Source: Lyngbya sp. CCAP 1446/10 (GTDB taxonomy: Bacteria; Cyanobacteriota; Cyanobacteriia; Cyanobacteriales; Microcoleaceae). From it: a stretch of 51,093 bases of DNA. The stretch is from positions 1-51,093 of the forward strand of contig NZ_JAIGNI010000067.1 in assembly GCF_026130175.1 (NCBI RefSeq), in the 5' to 3' direction. Shown here in pieces: positions 17,289 to 26,283 of this stretch. The notes under the pieces are model-generated. The model saw only the letters and a program-made list of their open reading frames with translations. It searched no databases and was not told the DNA's origin. Position numbers and translations under genes: made by a program. How positions within the stretch are numbered: the stretch's first letter is position 1; each line of letters opens with the position of its first letter.

Positions 17289-19289
17289 TTAAGCAGCTCT
17301 GCGGCCGGAATCGAGGATGACTTGGGCCATCGTGAAATCACGTTTGATTTCCAGATTGTTGAGATAGCCGATCGGATCATCACCACTAAACACCGTGCCA
17401 TCAAACAAGCGAAGAGAACCACGAGTATGAGTAATATCAGACATTCCCAACTCTCGCGCGGCCGTGCTGAACGGGCCAACCCGCACCACACGTTCCAAAA
17501 CTTCCACCCAGTTGCGCGGGAACACAGTATCGCCCCAACGTGCCATCTGCACCATGTGCCACAACTGTTCAGTGCGGCTCGGATGGTTCACGGAGTCTCC
17601 ATAGAACAAGTGGTGGGCGTATTCCCGCATCGGAGTATCGAGGTTACAAGCAGAAGAATTAGGATCGCCAAGTTGAATGTAACTCTTATCCGTGGCGACA
17701 TATTCCCGTCCCGACACAATTTCGGAAACTTCTTCGGCATGATTTGGATCGGCGCAGTATTGAGAAGCTTCCAGCAAAGCTTTGAGCAGAGCAATGTGAG
17801 TGTTGGGATAGGCATTTGCCCAGTCTTCCCGCACCCCCAAAATTTTGCCTGGGTGTCCGGGCCACAGTTCCAAATCTGTAGCTACCGTAAAGCCGACTCC
17901 TTCCATCGAGGCCCGCAAATTCCAAGGTTCGCCGACGCAGAAACCGTCAATGGTGCCGCCTTGCAAGTCCACGATCATTTGAGCTGGTGGGAGATTTTTC
18001 AGCACAACATCATGATCCGGATCAATGCCGCCGGAAGCTAGCCAGTAGCGCAGCAGTAGGTTGTGCATCGAAGAAGGGTGAACGATTCCCAGGCGGTGCG
18101 TTTGCGCGGGTGTTCTGCGGAGCATTTCTTTGAAATCTGCCAGATTGTAGATTCCTTGGTCGTAAAAGCGTCGTGCGAGGGTAATAGCGTTGCCGTTGCG
18201 GCTCATGGTGAGGGCTGTAACGGTTGGTATTGGCTTGTTTTGGTGGCCTCCTAATGTCAACCACATTGCCATCCCAGAGGGCATTTGGGCTGCGTCTAAG
18301 TAGCCTGCTGCGATGCCGTCTACGATGCCGCGCCAGCTTGTTTCCCGCACGAGGTGGACTTCATCGAGTCCGTGTTTGGCAAATAAGCCTTTTTCTTTGG
18401 CGACGGCGAGGGGAGCGCAGGCGGCGAGGGGGATGAAGCCGAGTTCGAGGTTGACTTTTTCTAGGCCGTGGCGGGCGATCGCCGGTACTTTGCGCGCCCG
18501 CAGTTTTTTGACTCGTTTCTGCTGGTTGAGGAAGTAAATCATTTCGCTCCGCAGGGCGTAGTAGCTGGGGTGCGTGACTACTTCCATGCGTTTGCGGGGG
18601 CGGGGGATGTCTACTTCCAGGATGCCGCCAATCTTCGATTCAGGGCCGTTGGTGAGCATGACGATGCGATCGCTCAACAGCACTGCTTCGTCCACGTCGT
18701 GCGTTACCATCAAGGCGCTGATTTCGTACTCTTGGCAAATTTCCATCAACTTTTCTTGCAAGTTGCCGCGAGTCAAAGCATCCAAAGCGCCGAAGGGTTC
18801 GTCCAAGAGTAACAGTTTGGGGCGCAAAGCTAGAGCACGGGCGATCGCCACGCGCTGTTTTTGTCCGCCCGATAGCAGTGCCGGTTGCTTCTCGGAGTGG
18901 GGCCCCAAGCCCACCATTTCGATGTGTTTTTGGATGATGTCGAGGCGTTCGGCTTTGGGTAAGCCGTTCATCACCGAGTCTACGGCTAGGGTAATGTTTT
19001 CTCTGACTGTTCGCCAAGGTAGCAGCGAATAGTTTTGGAATACTACCATGCGATCGGGGCCCGGCTGGGTGATTCTTTGTCCGTCGATCGTCACCAATCC
19101 TTCTGTGGGCAAGTCCAAACCTGCCACCATATTTAGCAGCGTAGATTTGCCGCAGCCGGAGTGTCCGACTAAGGAGACAAACTCTCCTTTTTTAATTTCT
19201 AAGTCGATGCCTTTGAGGGCTACGTATGTGCCGCCGTCTGTTAAATTAAATGTTTTTCCGACTTGTTCTACCGCAATCAAAACAGACAT
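17289..19289 (-). CDS. nrtC: Nitrate ABC transporter ATPase/regulatory fusion NrtC
   Basis: NrtC is the distinctive cyanobacterial subunit in which an ABC ATPase is fused to a domain resembling the solute-binding protein NrtA; in model species the C-terminal domain mediates ammonium inhibition of nitrate uptake. Here residues 1-260 form the ATPase (Walker A GHSGCGKST, signature LLSGGQKQR, Walker B LLLLDEPFGALD, switch MVTHDVDEA). Residues about 280-660 form the NrtA-like domain (LGFIPLAACAPLAVAKEKGL, MPSGMAMWLTLGG, DGFCVGEPWNLRA, VREDWANAYPNTH). The 666-residue length matches the family. It lies between nrtB and nrtD. A CmpC role in bicarbonate uptake cannot be fully excluded. Confidence 0.94.
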   Translation of the reverse strand: MSVLIAVEQVGKTFNLTDGGTYVALKGIDLEIKKGEFVSLVGHSGCGKSTLLNMVAGLDLPTEGLVTIDGQRITQPGPDRMVVFQNYSLLPWRTVRENITLAVDSVMNGLPKAERLDIIQKHIEMVGLGPHSEKQPALLSGGQKQRVAIARALALRPKLLLLDEPFGALDALTRGNLQEKLMEICQEYEISALMVTHDVDEAVLLSDRIVMLTNGPESKIGGILEVDIPRPRKRMEVVTHPSYYALRSEMIYFLNQQKRVKKLRARKVPAIARHGLEKVNLELGFIPLAACAPLAVAKEKGLFAKHGLDEVHLVRETSWRGIVDGIAAGYLDAAQMPSGMAMWLTLGGHQNKPIPTVTALTMSRNGNAITLARRFYDQGIYNLADFKEMLRRTPAQTHRLGIVHPSSMHNLLLRYWLASGGIDPDHDVVLKNLPPAQMIVDLQGGTIDGFCVGEPWNLRASMEGVGFTVATDLELWPGHPGKILGVREDWANAYPNTHIALLKALLEASQYCADPNHAEEVSEIVSGREYVATDKSYIQLGDPNSSACNLDTPMREYAHHLFYGDSVNHPSRTEQLWHMVQMARWGDTVFPRNWVEVLERVVRVGPFSTAARELGMSDITHTRGSLRLFDGTVFSGDDPIGYLNNLEIKRDFTMAQVILDSGRRAA

Positions 19290-19460
19290 GATTTTCTTGC
19301 CTTTTTTTGTAGGTTTGTCCTAGCTTTTTTGATTATTGATTGTTGACTGTTGACCGTTAGCTGTTCTATTATCCCTATCGTCCAACTGCAATAACAATAT
19401 TGGTTCGTAGTGAGGAATTCATTCCTCTTAAAAGGCTGAGGAGTGAAGTTCTGCTACTCG

Positions 19461-19499
19461 TTTAACTGGTTCCCAGGCACAGCCTGGGAACCAGTTAAA
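19461..19499. repeat. Perfect 18-bp-stem hairpin between nrtB and nrtC
   Basis: TTTAACTGGTTCCCAGGC pairs completely with GCCTGGGAACCAGTTAAA around the loop ACA. A partial relative (GCCTGGGAACCAGTTAA) lies near 38890-38907, so it belongs to an interspersed repeat family. Confidence 0.9.
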
Positions 19500-19561
19500 T
19501 ATCAACTGCCAACTGCCAACTGCCAACTGCCAACTGCCAACTGCCAACTGTCAACTGTTAA
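19500..19561. repeat. CAACTGC heptamer array between nrtB and nrtC
   Basis: About eight CAACTGC/CAACTGT units fill the space between the nrtB stop and the hairpin, inside the presumed operon transcript. Confidence 0.9.
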
Positions 19562-20407
19562 TTATTTGCCTTCAGAGGGAGCAATTTTGTGTTGCAACCA
19601 AGCCATCATGCGATCGAGTATCAAACCAACAGCCCCAATGTAGAACACCGCTAACAGAATTTCGCTGATGTAGTTTTGCTGGTAAGCGTTCCAAATAAAG
19701 AAGCCGATACCAACAATCCCCGACATCACAATTTCCGCTGCAATAATCGCCAGCCAAGCCAGCCCGATCGCAATTCTCAATCCGGTAAAGATGTAGGGAA
19801 GTGCCGACGGAAACAAAATATTCAAATAATACTCTTTCCGAGTCAGTTGCAGCACTTTCGCTACGTTGTTGTAATCGTCGGGAATTTGGCGGACACCTTC
19901 AGCGGTGTTGATCAAAATCGGCCAAACTGCGGTGATAAAAATCACGAACAAAGCAGCCGGTTCGTTTTGTTGAAGTGCAGCCAGGGCGATCGGCACCCAA
20001 GCCAGAGGCGCAACCATCCGCAAAAACTGAAAAATCGGGTCTAAAGCCTTGTTCAGCAACGGATTTGTACCGACCAAAACACCCCCAGCAATTCCCACCG
20101 CAGCGGCGAGAGTGTAGCCTTTTGCCACCCGTTCCAAACTAGCCATAGTTTGCCAAAACAAGCCGATTCCGTAGGTTTTGGAATTCATGAAAGGATACAG
20201 CAACAATACCCGCGTCCGTTCGTCAGTCCAAACGCTGGTCGGGCCCGGCAGTTTGATCAGTTGCGTGCTCGACAGGAATTGCCAAACTAACAGAAACCCC
20301 AAAACTCCTAAAATTGGCGGTAAAATATTTGGTGAATGCTTCTTCCAAAACTCGCCAAACGCTCCTTGCGCTGCGCCTCTGTCCCTTCGATTTGTACTTA
20401 CAGCCAT
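19562..20407 (-). CDS. nrtB: Nitrate ABC transporter permease NrtB
   Basis: NrtB is the membrane permease of the nitrate/nitrite importer. The 281-residue protein has a charged N-terminus (about 1-27), a first helix at ILGVLGFLLVWQFLSS, further helices at TLAAAVGIAGGVLVG, APLAWVPIALAAL and ALFVIFITAVWPILI, and the cytoplasmic EAA-type loop (VLQLTRKEYYLNILFPSALP) that docks on the ATPases. The closing helices contain IAIGLAWLAIIAAEIVMSG and ILLAVFYIGAVGLIL. Length and order match the BinPDT permeases of this family. It starts 76 bp after nrtA. Its stop lies at the edge of a heptamer repeat array. Confidence 0.95.
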   Translation of the reverse strand: MAVSTNRRDRGAAQGAFGEFWKKHSPNILPPILGVLGFLLVWQFLSSTQLIKLPGPTSVWTDERTRVLLLYPFMNSKTYGIGLFWQTMASLERVAKGYTLAAAVGIAGGVLVGTNPLLNKALDPIFQFLRMVAPLAWVPIALAALQQNEPAALFVIFITAVWPILINTAEGVRQIPDDYNNVAKVLQLTRKEYYLNILFPSALPYIFTGLRIAIGLAWLAIIAAEIVMSGIVGIGFFIWNAYQQNYISEILLAVFYIGAVGLILDRMMAWLQHKIAPSEGK

Positions 20408-20483
20408 CCTATTAATCTCCTGTGTTTGCGCTATTTTTTTGACCGTAAAATTCGAGACTAAATTATGGGAAGTTAATACCCCA

Positions 20484-21890
20484 TCAAACTTTTTTAAAGG
20501 TCAAACTCTTGAGGTAATCTTCTGGCTTTTCCGGGTTAAATTCTTTGCCATCAAAGAACTTTTCAATGCCACGAGACGTACTTTTGGGAATGTCAGCATC
20601 AGTAACTCCGGCCAATTTTGCTGCGGCTTTCCACAAATCTTCGCGGTTGACTTTGCCGATAATTGTCTTAGAATCTACCAAGGTGTTAGTTGGCAAGAAA
20701 CCCCAGCGCACGCTTTCGGTTAAAAACCACAAATCGTGACTCTTATAAGGATAGGAAACGTTGCCGAGGTCGTCTTTCCAGTACAGCGGGCTCATTTTGA
20801 AATCGTCGATCTCTGGTTGGCCGTCACCCATCATGTACTTGCCCTGGTAGGGAGGTGTCAAAACTGCCGGAGGTACGTCAAAGTAGTTTCTGCCAGAAGT
20901 AATGGCAACTAATTCGGGGCGATTTTCTGGTTTGTCGCACCATTGCTGCGCTTCGATCAGTCCTGCTAGCATGGCTTCGCTGGCTTTGGGATGTTTGTCT
21001 ACCCAGTCGCTGCGCATAGCTAGATACTCTTCGGGGTGATCTTTCCAGATTTGGGCTGTGAGGGCGGACATGAAGCCGATGTCCTCTTGGACGATCCGCA
21101 GGGGCCAGGGGTCGCCGGTACTGAAACCGTCCATGCTGCCGGTTTTCATGTTGGCTACGGTTTGGGCTGACGGTACTGTTAGCAACTCGGCTTCTGTGTC
21201 GGGATCGATGCCGTTAGCTGCTAGCCAGTAGCGAATCCAAAAATCTTGGTTGGCCTTGGGAAAGGTGTAGGCTGCTTTGAAGGGCGTGCCTGCTTTTTTG
21301 AGGCCTTTCATGTAGTCTTGGGCCGCTTGGTCTAGTTTGAGCCCGATGCCTTTGCCTTTGTGTTTTCCGGCGATCGCAATTCCATTTCCCTGAGTGTTCA
21401 ACTGGGCTAGAACATACATCGGAATTTTGACGCTACCTTTGGTGATCAGACCTTCACTAATTTGATAAGGCATGGGCATTTGCCACTGGCCTCCATCAAT
21501 ACCGCCGCCGGCAGATCCGATTTCTAAGTTGTCTCTAGCCGAACCCCAGTTGGCTTGTTTGGCGACTTCCACTTCGGTCATGCCATACTTGGCAAAAAAG
21601 CCTTTTTCTTTGGCAATAATTAAAGCTGCTGCTTCGACGATCGGGATATATCCCAAGATAACTTTTGTAGTTTCGATGCCCTCTACTCTTTTTTCGTTGG
21701 CAACAGCAACTGCTGATGTGGCCGCAGGTACTGTCCCGCTACCGGCATTAGTGCTGCCGCCGGCACCTGCTGTAGCACCGGGTTCTGGGGGATTTCCCAA
21801 ACAGCCTTTGAGGAGTATTGTACTGACGGCAGATGCACCTGCGGTAACAATAAATTTACGCCGGGAAAATTGCTCTGAAAATTTTGTCAT
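20484..21890 (-). CDS. nrtA: Nitrate-binding lipoprotein NrtA
   Basis: NrtA captures nitrate and nitrite outside the plasma membrane and delivers them to NrtB. The N-terminus shows a twin-arginine-like [10 protein letters not shown] and a lipobox, LLKGC, so the mature protein should be a lipoprotein; a Gly/Ala/Thr-rich flexible linker (about 33-60) follows. The 468-residue binding domain has [20 protein letters not shown], a glycine-rich stretch ([20 protein letters not shown]), [13 protein letters not shown] and [17 protein letters not shown]. The start ATG is preceded by GGAG. It is the first gene of nrtABCD. Nitrite reductase and nitrate reductase genes, often in the same cluster, are absent here. 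CmpA (bicarbonate) is the alternative, but GDPWP fits the NrtA branch as I remember it. Confidence 0.93.
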   Translation of the reverse strand: MTKFSEQFSRRKFIVTAGASAVSTILLKGCLGNPPEPGATAGAGGSTNAGSGTVPAATSAVAVANEKRVEGIETTKVILGYIPIVEAAALIIAKEKGFFAKYGMTEVEVAKQANWGSARDNLEIGSAGGGIDGGQWQMPMPYQISEGLITKGSVKIPMYVLAQLNTQGNGIAIAGKHKGKGIGLKLDQAAQDYMKGLKKAGTPFKAAYTFPKANQDFWIRYWLAANGIDPDTEAELLTVPSAQTVANMKTGSMDGFSTGDPWPLRIVQEDIGFMSALTAQIWKDHPEEYLAMRSDWVDKHPKASEAMLAGLIEAQQWCDKPENRPELVAITSGRNYFDVPPAVLTPPYQGKYMMGDGQPEIDDFKMSPLYWKDDLGNVSYPYKSHDLWFLTESVRWGFLPTNTLVDSKTIIGKVNREDLWKAAAKLAGVTDADIPKSTSRGIEKFFDGKEFNPEKPEDYLKSLTFKKV

Positions 21891-22597
21891 AGCCTAACTT
21901 CGCTCCTATTCATAAATCTTCTGTAACGACATCACTGAAGTTTATCAAAGCGCTTTTTTGCTGTTTGCTAAAGGCCAATTAGCGAACTATTTTGAGCGCA
22001 CGGAAAGCAGGAGGGATCGAAAGATTTATTGCTAGCATAAGTCTTTCAAATATCCCTGCTGATTTTACACTTTTGATTAACTTGATATTGCGATCGACCA
22101 AGTTGTGTTAACTCGCCAACAGCGAGATCCACGTTTTCTTGGCTTAATCATTCAGTTTACCGTACTCTTGCTGTAATTATAAAACAAATATTAAATTTAA
22201 CTGATAAGTATATGTTGTAGAATGTTGCGTTTTATTAAGTAGTGCTTGGTGTTGCTGGATTCTTTCACCGCTCGCCAAGATTTCACCAAAAGCTTGAGGT
22301 GTAAGCTTTTGGGCATTTTTCCCCCTGCAAGCATTCTCATTTTTTTGAATGAGTGTACAAATATCATTCTTTGAGTATATTGACAATAATTACATAAAAT
22401 GTTAAAAGGCGGGTGGAGAATCTCCCGATCGAGCGATCGCTCGTGGAGGCACACTTATATGATAAAACAATAAAGTTTTTAATGTTTTGCTGAGAGACAG
22501 GTTCCCTGCAAAACACTCAAAACTGACGATTGTCAAGTATTTAATTGTCTGTGGGAGGGATCGAAAACAGAAACAGTCCTGCACCCATCAATACCAA
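21891..22597. other. Upstream region of the nrt operon
   Basis: No gene is convincing in this AT-rich 0.7-kb stretch; short frames at 22177-22584 look like chance. It should hold the nrtA promoter. I checked the roughly 600 bp next to nrtA for the NtcA site GTA-N8-TAC and found no exact match; GTA-N8-GTA occurs near 22160. Confidence 0.45.
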
Positions 22598-22663
22598 AGA
22601 AACCGGGTTTTTCACCGATGTTAAAGGCTACAATCCAATATTTGCTTAAAAAACCCGGTTTCT
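22598..22663. repeat. 66-bp interspersed inverted repeat, copy 2
   Basis: The ends AGAAACCGGGTTTTT and AAAAACCCGGTTTCT match those of the copy at 12531-12595, while the centre differs. Confidence 0.85.
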
Positions 22664-22716
22664 GCGTCCACGACTAAGAAATAAAATATCGATCGACTCC
22701 TGAATGCCGAATCCTA

Positions 22717-23403
22717 TTAATTAGGCGGATCAAAACGGTTGACAGAAAGCGCAACACCGATCGCAGGTAGCGCGATAACGAAGCAAATCAGCCACTGACT
22801 GAGATTCATCGGAGCCGTCTGGAATATTTGATTGATAAACGGAGAATTAGCAAAAATCACCTGCAAAATCACAGCCGCAGCAATGCTCGCAGCCAGGGCA
22901 GGAGCGCCGCTAAATTTTTCATTCGAGCCGTTAAATTTAGCCATCAAAGAAGGTAGCAACTGGCTGAGACTCAACAGGTAAAAAATTCTCGCCATTACCA
23001 AAGCTTGAATTGCCATTGTCCGGGCGAGCGGCAAAGTTCCCTAATCCGCTTGGCGCACCCATTCAAACATCCCAAAAATTATCGTCCAGTTGTAAAGAGA
23101 AATAGCCAAGATCCACTTGATCCGACTTTCAGTCAGGAAAGGTTCGTTAACCGGTCGCGGCTGCTGTTGCATCACCCCCGGAGACTTGGGCTCCAAAGCA
23201 AGCGGCACAGTCATGGTGATTGAGTTGAGCATATTCAACCAGAGGATTTGCAGCGACAAAATCGGCAAATCTCGGCCGAGGAGGGTGCTGAGCAAAATTG
23301 TCATCGATTCTCCGCCGTTGACGGGGAGAATGAAGCTGATGGATTTAAGCAGGTTTTTGTAGACCGACTCCCAGACTATCTTTGAATGGGTTTTGATTTC
23401 CAT
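22717..23403 (-). pseudogene. C-terminal remnant of a P-type cation ATPase
   Basis: The minus strand encodes the last membrane part of a P-type ATPase of the calcium-pump (PacL-like) group: NLLKSISFILPVNGGESMT, LQILWLNMLNSITMTVPLAL and EPKSPGVMQQQPRPVNEP, then after an in-frame TAG (23041-23043) LARTMAIQALVMARIFYLLS and further helices to the stop at 22717. The reading frame is identical on both sides of the TAG, so a single nonsense change splits it. All of the N-terminal pump (phosphorylation DKTGT motif, nucleotide domain, first six helices) is missing. It is therefore non-functional as a pump. What removed the 5' part is not visible. Confidence 0.92.
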
Positions 23404-23746
23404 CTATTTTACAAAAAATGTGTCTGTTTTTGGCGATCGATTTGGGATTTTTTTGCGGTTCTAAATCTTTTTTGGGGAGTTTGTAGAACTGGTAAAAAGA
23501 GTTACTAGACTGCTTGACAGATGGCAAATTTTAAGGGAGCATTTCTTTTTTGCAAAAAGCATTTTTTTTACAGTGCGAGCGTCTCCGCTCGCTTGGTTCT
23601 ATAAGCAAGCCAGCGGGGATGCTCGCACTATTTAAAGTGTTGTTTATTTTACAGTTTCCCGGCAATTTTCCCACTTTGCGACTGCGCCACGGACGATCGA
23701 ACCCACAGCGTGTTAAAACCTAGTTAAGCAACAAAATTTTGAGCTC
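23404..23746. other. Gene-free stretch with a large palindrome
   Basis: These 343 bp hold no gene that I can support. They contain the inverted repeat at 23571-23630, lie where the missing 5' part of the P-type ATPase would have been, and end with the upstream region of the C39-like gene. Confidence 0.5.
23571..23630. repeat. Imperfect 60-bp palindrome
   Basis: AGTGCGAGC at the left is complementary to GCTCGCACT at the right, with further pairing inside (TCCGCT with AGCGGGGA). The arms and loop resemble interspersed palindromes common in this group; a shorter one of similar style is at 33172-33212. Confidence 0.75.
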
Positions 23747-24769
23747 ATGGAAATAGTGGTGACACTGGTGTTGGGTTCGGTGCTGTTTGTCTGGGGAATG
23801 CGATTCGGGAAGGTGTTAGTTCGCTCTGGAGTGACGGCTAACGATTTGTTTAAGGGGCATAATTCGATCGCCCTGCTGTTTTTAGGTTTTTATGTTGGCT
23901 TGCTGGTGCTGGCTTTAAATCTGCCGCAAATGCCTGCTTTGCCGATCGAGTGGCGCGTGCACGGGATGCAGGTTACTTGGACTTTGCTCAGGGTGATGCT
24001 GATGGGAGTCTGCGGTATTGGGTTTAGTATAAGTTGGCTGACGGCGCGATCGCAAGTAATCGCAGTAATTTTAATTGGCTTGCTGGGATTGGGCGGATTT
24101 ACCAGCGCCGAGGCTTATTTTCTCGCGCCAATTTATGATGATTTAGTTGATAATTTGCAACCAAACGGTGTGTTTCGGCAAACATCTAACAGCAGTTGTG
24201 CACCGGCGGCGCTAGCAACCGTGTTGAGGCGTTGGGGAATCGAGGCGACGGAATCGAGTGTGGCGCGTTTGGCGGGTACGAGTCGCTTGGGTACTTCGAT
24301 GCCACAGTTGATTGTAGCAGCGAGGGGGTTGGGTGTAAATGCGATCGAACTAGAGCCAACTTGGGAGCAAATCCAGCAAATTAATCGCCCCGGAGTGCTC
24401 GCATTTTGGCTCTTTGACGGCCCTCGAAAGTTGCCGCACGCAGTGGCTTTGCTAGGCATGAATGACAGTGTAGCAGCCATTGGAGACCCGGCGCGGGGCA
24501 AGATTTTCTATTTAGACAGAGCAACTTTTGCTTATGTTTGGCGGAATGAATACGTGCCGATTTTTCGTTCTGCGGATATCTTGTTAAGTGACAAACAGGC
24601 GATCGATTATTTGACTAAATTAGGATATAATAGTGGCAATTTGAAAGCAGATATCGAGCGATTTCAAACAGATAAAAAATTGCCAATCAGCGGCAAATTA
24701 GATCGGACAACTGAATTAATGTTGAGCGGCCCTTTTTTAGAAGGCGTGCCGAGATTGGATGGCAAATAA
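23747..24769 (+). CDS. Membrane C39-like cysteine peptidase with peptidoglycan-binding-like tail
   Basis: A 340-residue protein. The N-terminal third (1-128) is very hydrophobic with about four helices (MEIVVTLVLGSVLFVWGM, ALLFLGFYVGLLVLAL, VMLMGVCGIGFSISWL, VIAVILIGLLGLGG). A C39-like papain-fold domain follows: Cys151 in SSCAPAALATVLRRWG, His231 in LPHAVALLG and Asp247 in IGDPARG form the expected triad. Residues about 284-327 (AIDYLTKLGY, IERFQTDKKLPISGKLDRTT) resemble a PG_binding_1 domain. C39 peptidases usually trim double-glycine leader peptides in ABC exporters; no exporter domain is present here, so the substrate is unknown. The arrangement suggests action at the periplasmic face near the cell wall. 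It stands alone on its strand. Confidence 0.82.
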   Translation: MEIVVTLVLGSVLFVWGMRFGKVLVRSGVTANDLFKGHNSIALLFLGFYVGLLVLALNLPQMPALPIEWRVHGMQVTWTLLRVMLMGVCGIGFSISWLTARSQVIAVILIGLLGLGGFTSAEAYFLAPIYDDLVDNLQPNGVFRQTSNSSCAPAALATVLRRWGIEATESSVARLAGTSRLGTSMPQLIVAARGLGVNAIELEPTWEQIQQINRPGVLAFWLFDGPRKLPHAVALLGMNDSVAAIGDPARGKIFYLDRATFAYVWRNEYVPIFRSADILLSDKQAIDYLTKLGYNSGNLKADIERFQTDKKLPISGKLDRTTELMLSGPFLEGVPRLDGK

Positions 24770-24869
24770 TTATTATAATAATTAATTAACCGCTTTACAA
24801 TATATGAAATTTCTTGTAAAATAGGAAAATATTAATATTTCCACACATTGCAACGCAAGGAATAGTGGC

Positions 24870-26165
24870 ATGAGCGATCTTAAATTTTGGACTCCCGTTT
24901 ATCAATTGTTTAAGCCGGATGAACCATTAAGGAACCAAGAACTGCAAGATCTCTATGTTCGTCGAGATGACAGCCCAGTCGATAGCCTGGTGAACTTGTT
25001 GGCGATGGATAACACTTCTGCCAAGTTTCTGCTGGCTGGGCACCGGGGGGGTGGTAAAAGTACGGAATTACGGCGACTGGAACAAAAATGTGTTTCAGAT
25101 TACACAGTGGTTTGGGTTGACACGGATACTGCTCTCAATAAGTACAATATTGGTTATGCAGAAGTCGTAGTTCTAATTGGGCTGCAAATTGTTGCACAAT
25201 TGACTAAGTTGGGTTGGAATCTTCCTCGCAAGCTAGAAAAAGAATTATTGGCAAGTCTAGCGCGCGTCACCTATCAGGATAAGGTAACTGGAGGAGGAAA
25301 TCTAGAACTGCCAAAACTTTTCAAAGAGTTGGGGATGTTGCTGAAAGTTGGGTTTCAGCGAGAAACTACGACAACTCGTGAAGTTCGCCCAGCACTAAGC
25401 GAAATTGTCGGTAAGGTTAACGAAATTATTGCGATCGCAGAACGGGACAAGCCGAAGCTGCTAGTGATTGTTGATGGCTTAGATCGGAAGGATTTTGGGG
25501 TTGCACTCGAAATGTTTTCTAGTTCTTTGATGACCGACATAAATTGTCATATTGTCTATGCGATTCCGATCTCTCTGCGTTATTCCTCAGCTTTTCGTCA
25601 GCCTATGCAGAGCTTTGATAAATGTCTTGATTTGGCTAATATCCCGGTCTTTAAATGCGATGATAAGGCACGATCGACTAATGAGACAGATCGCGTGGGA
25701 CGACATATTCTGACAGAGGTGCTTCAAAAGCGCATCGCTAAGCTAAATAGCAGCTACAGCAACTTGTTTCATCCTGATGCACTGGATTTGCTCTGCGAAA
25801 AAAGTGGAGGCGTTATGCGAGATTTAGTGCGGCTGGCCCGGACATCTGGAGAAGTCGCTTTACGCAAGAAAAGTAGCGAGATTAGTTTGAGCGTGGCTCA
25901 GGATGCTGTACGAGAAGATCGTCAAAGCTACACGGTTGAAGATTATCAGTTTCCTGAGCTACACACGGTGCGTAAAACAGGGCAATTGACTACGAATGCG
26001 TTTGATTCTCCCAAGCACGGAAAGATTGTGATCTGCGACGAACTTTTGCATAATAAGCTAGTCTTAGGATATCACGATCTGAAACAGGGACGATGGTTTG
26101 ATGTTAATCCAATTTTGTCACCAGATCTGGAACGCTGGCGCTCAATGAATCCTGGAAATGTATAG
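24870..26165 (+). CDS. P-loop ATPase, probable partner of the STAND protein
   Basis: A 431-residue ATPase of the AAA/STAND-like P-loop class. Walker A is GHRGGGKST (57-65), and Walker B with an extended acidic pair is LLVIVDGLDR (about 196-205). The segment DLLCEKSGGVMRDLVRLART (about 308-327) looks like the helical lid, followed by a C-terminal winged-helix-like part (HGKIVICDELLHNKLVLGYH). No membrane segment is present. The start ATG follows an AGGAAT-type ribosome site. The giant NACHT-TPR gene begins 118 bp downstream on the same strand, and paired ATPase plus STAND genes are common in bacterial conflict systems. Function in such a system is inference; no effector domain is visible in this protein. 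Confidence 0.78.
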   Translation: MSDLKFWTPVYQLFKPDEPLRNQELQDLYVRRDDSPVDSLVNLLAMDNTSAKFLLAGHRGGGKSTELRRLEQKCVSDYTVVWVDTDTALNKYNIGYAEVVVLIGLQIVAQLTKLGWNLPRKLEKELLASLARVTYQDKVTGGGNLELPKLFKELGMLLKVGFQRETTTTREVRPALSEIVGKVNEIIAIAERDKPKLLVIVDGLDRKDFGVALEMFSSSLMTDINCHIVYAIPISLRYSSAFRQPMQSFDKCLDLANIPVFKCDDKARSTNETDRVGRHILTEVLQKRIAKLNSSYSNLFHPDALDLLCEKSGGVMRDLVRLARTSGEVALRKKSSEISLSVAQDAVREDRQSYTVEDYQFPELHTVRKTGQLTTNAFDSPKHGKIVICDELLHNKLVLGYHDLKQGRWFDVNPILSPDLERWRSMNPGNV

Positions 26166-26283
26166 AGTTCTTGGACTCATTCCCAAATTATCTTAAAATT
26201 ATCTGCGTTGTGTTGTATCGTCGGTTGCATCTGCCTGATATCTGCGGTTTTTGGATCAAAGTCGGATTTATGCAAGAGGTTTT

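Noticed and set aside
16090..21890. Bicarbonate transporter CmpABCD
   Set aside because: Gene order fits both systems, but the binding-protein motif GDPWP and overall look fit NrtA better; kept as a minor alternative.
22177..22584. Three short minus-strand frames upstream of nrtA
   Set aside because: They overlap each other, have no ribosome sites and no protein-like pattern.
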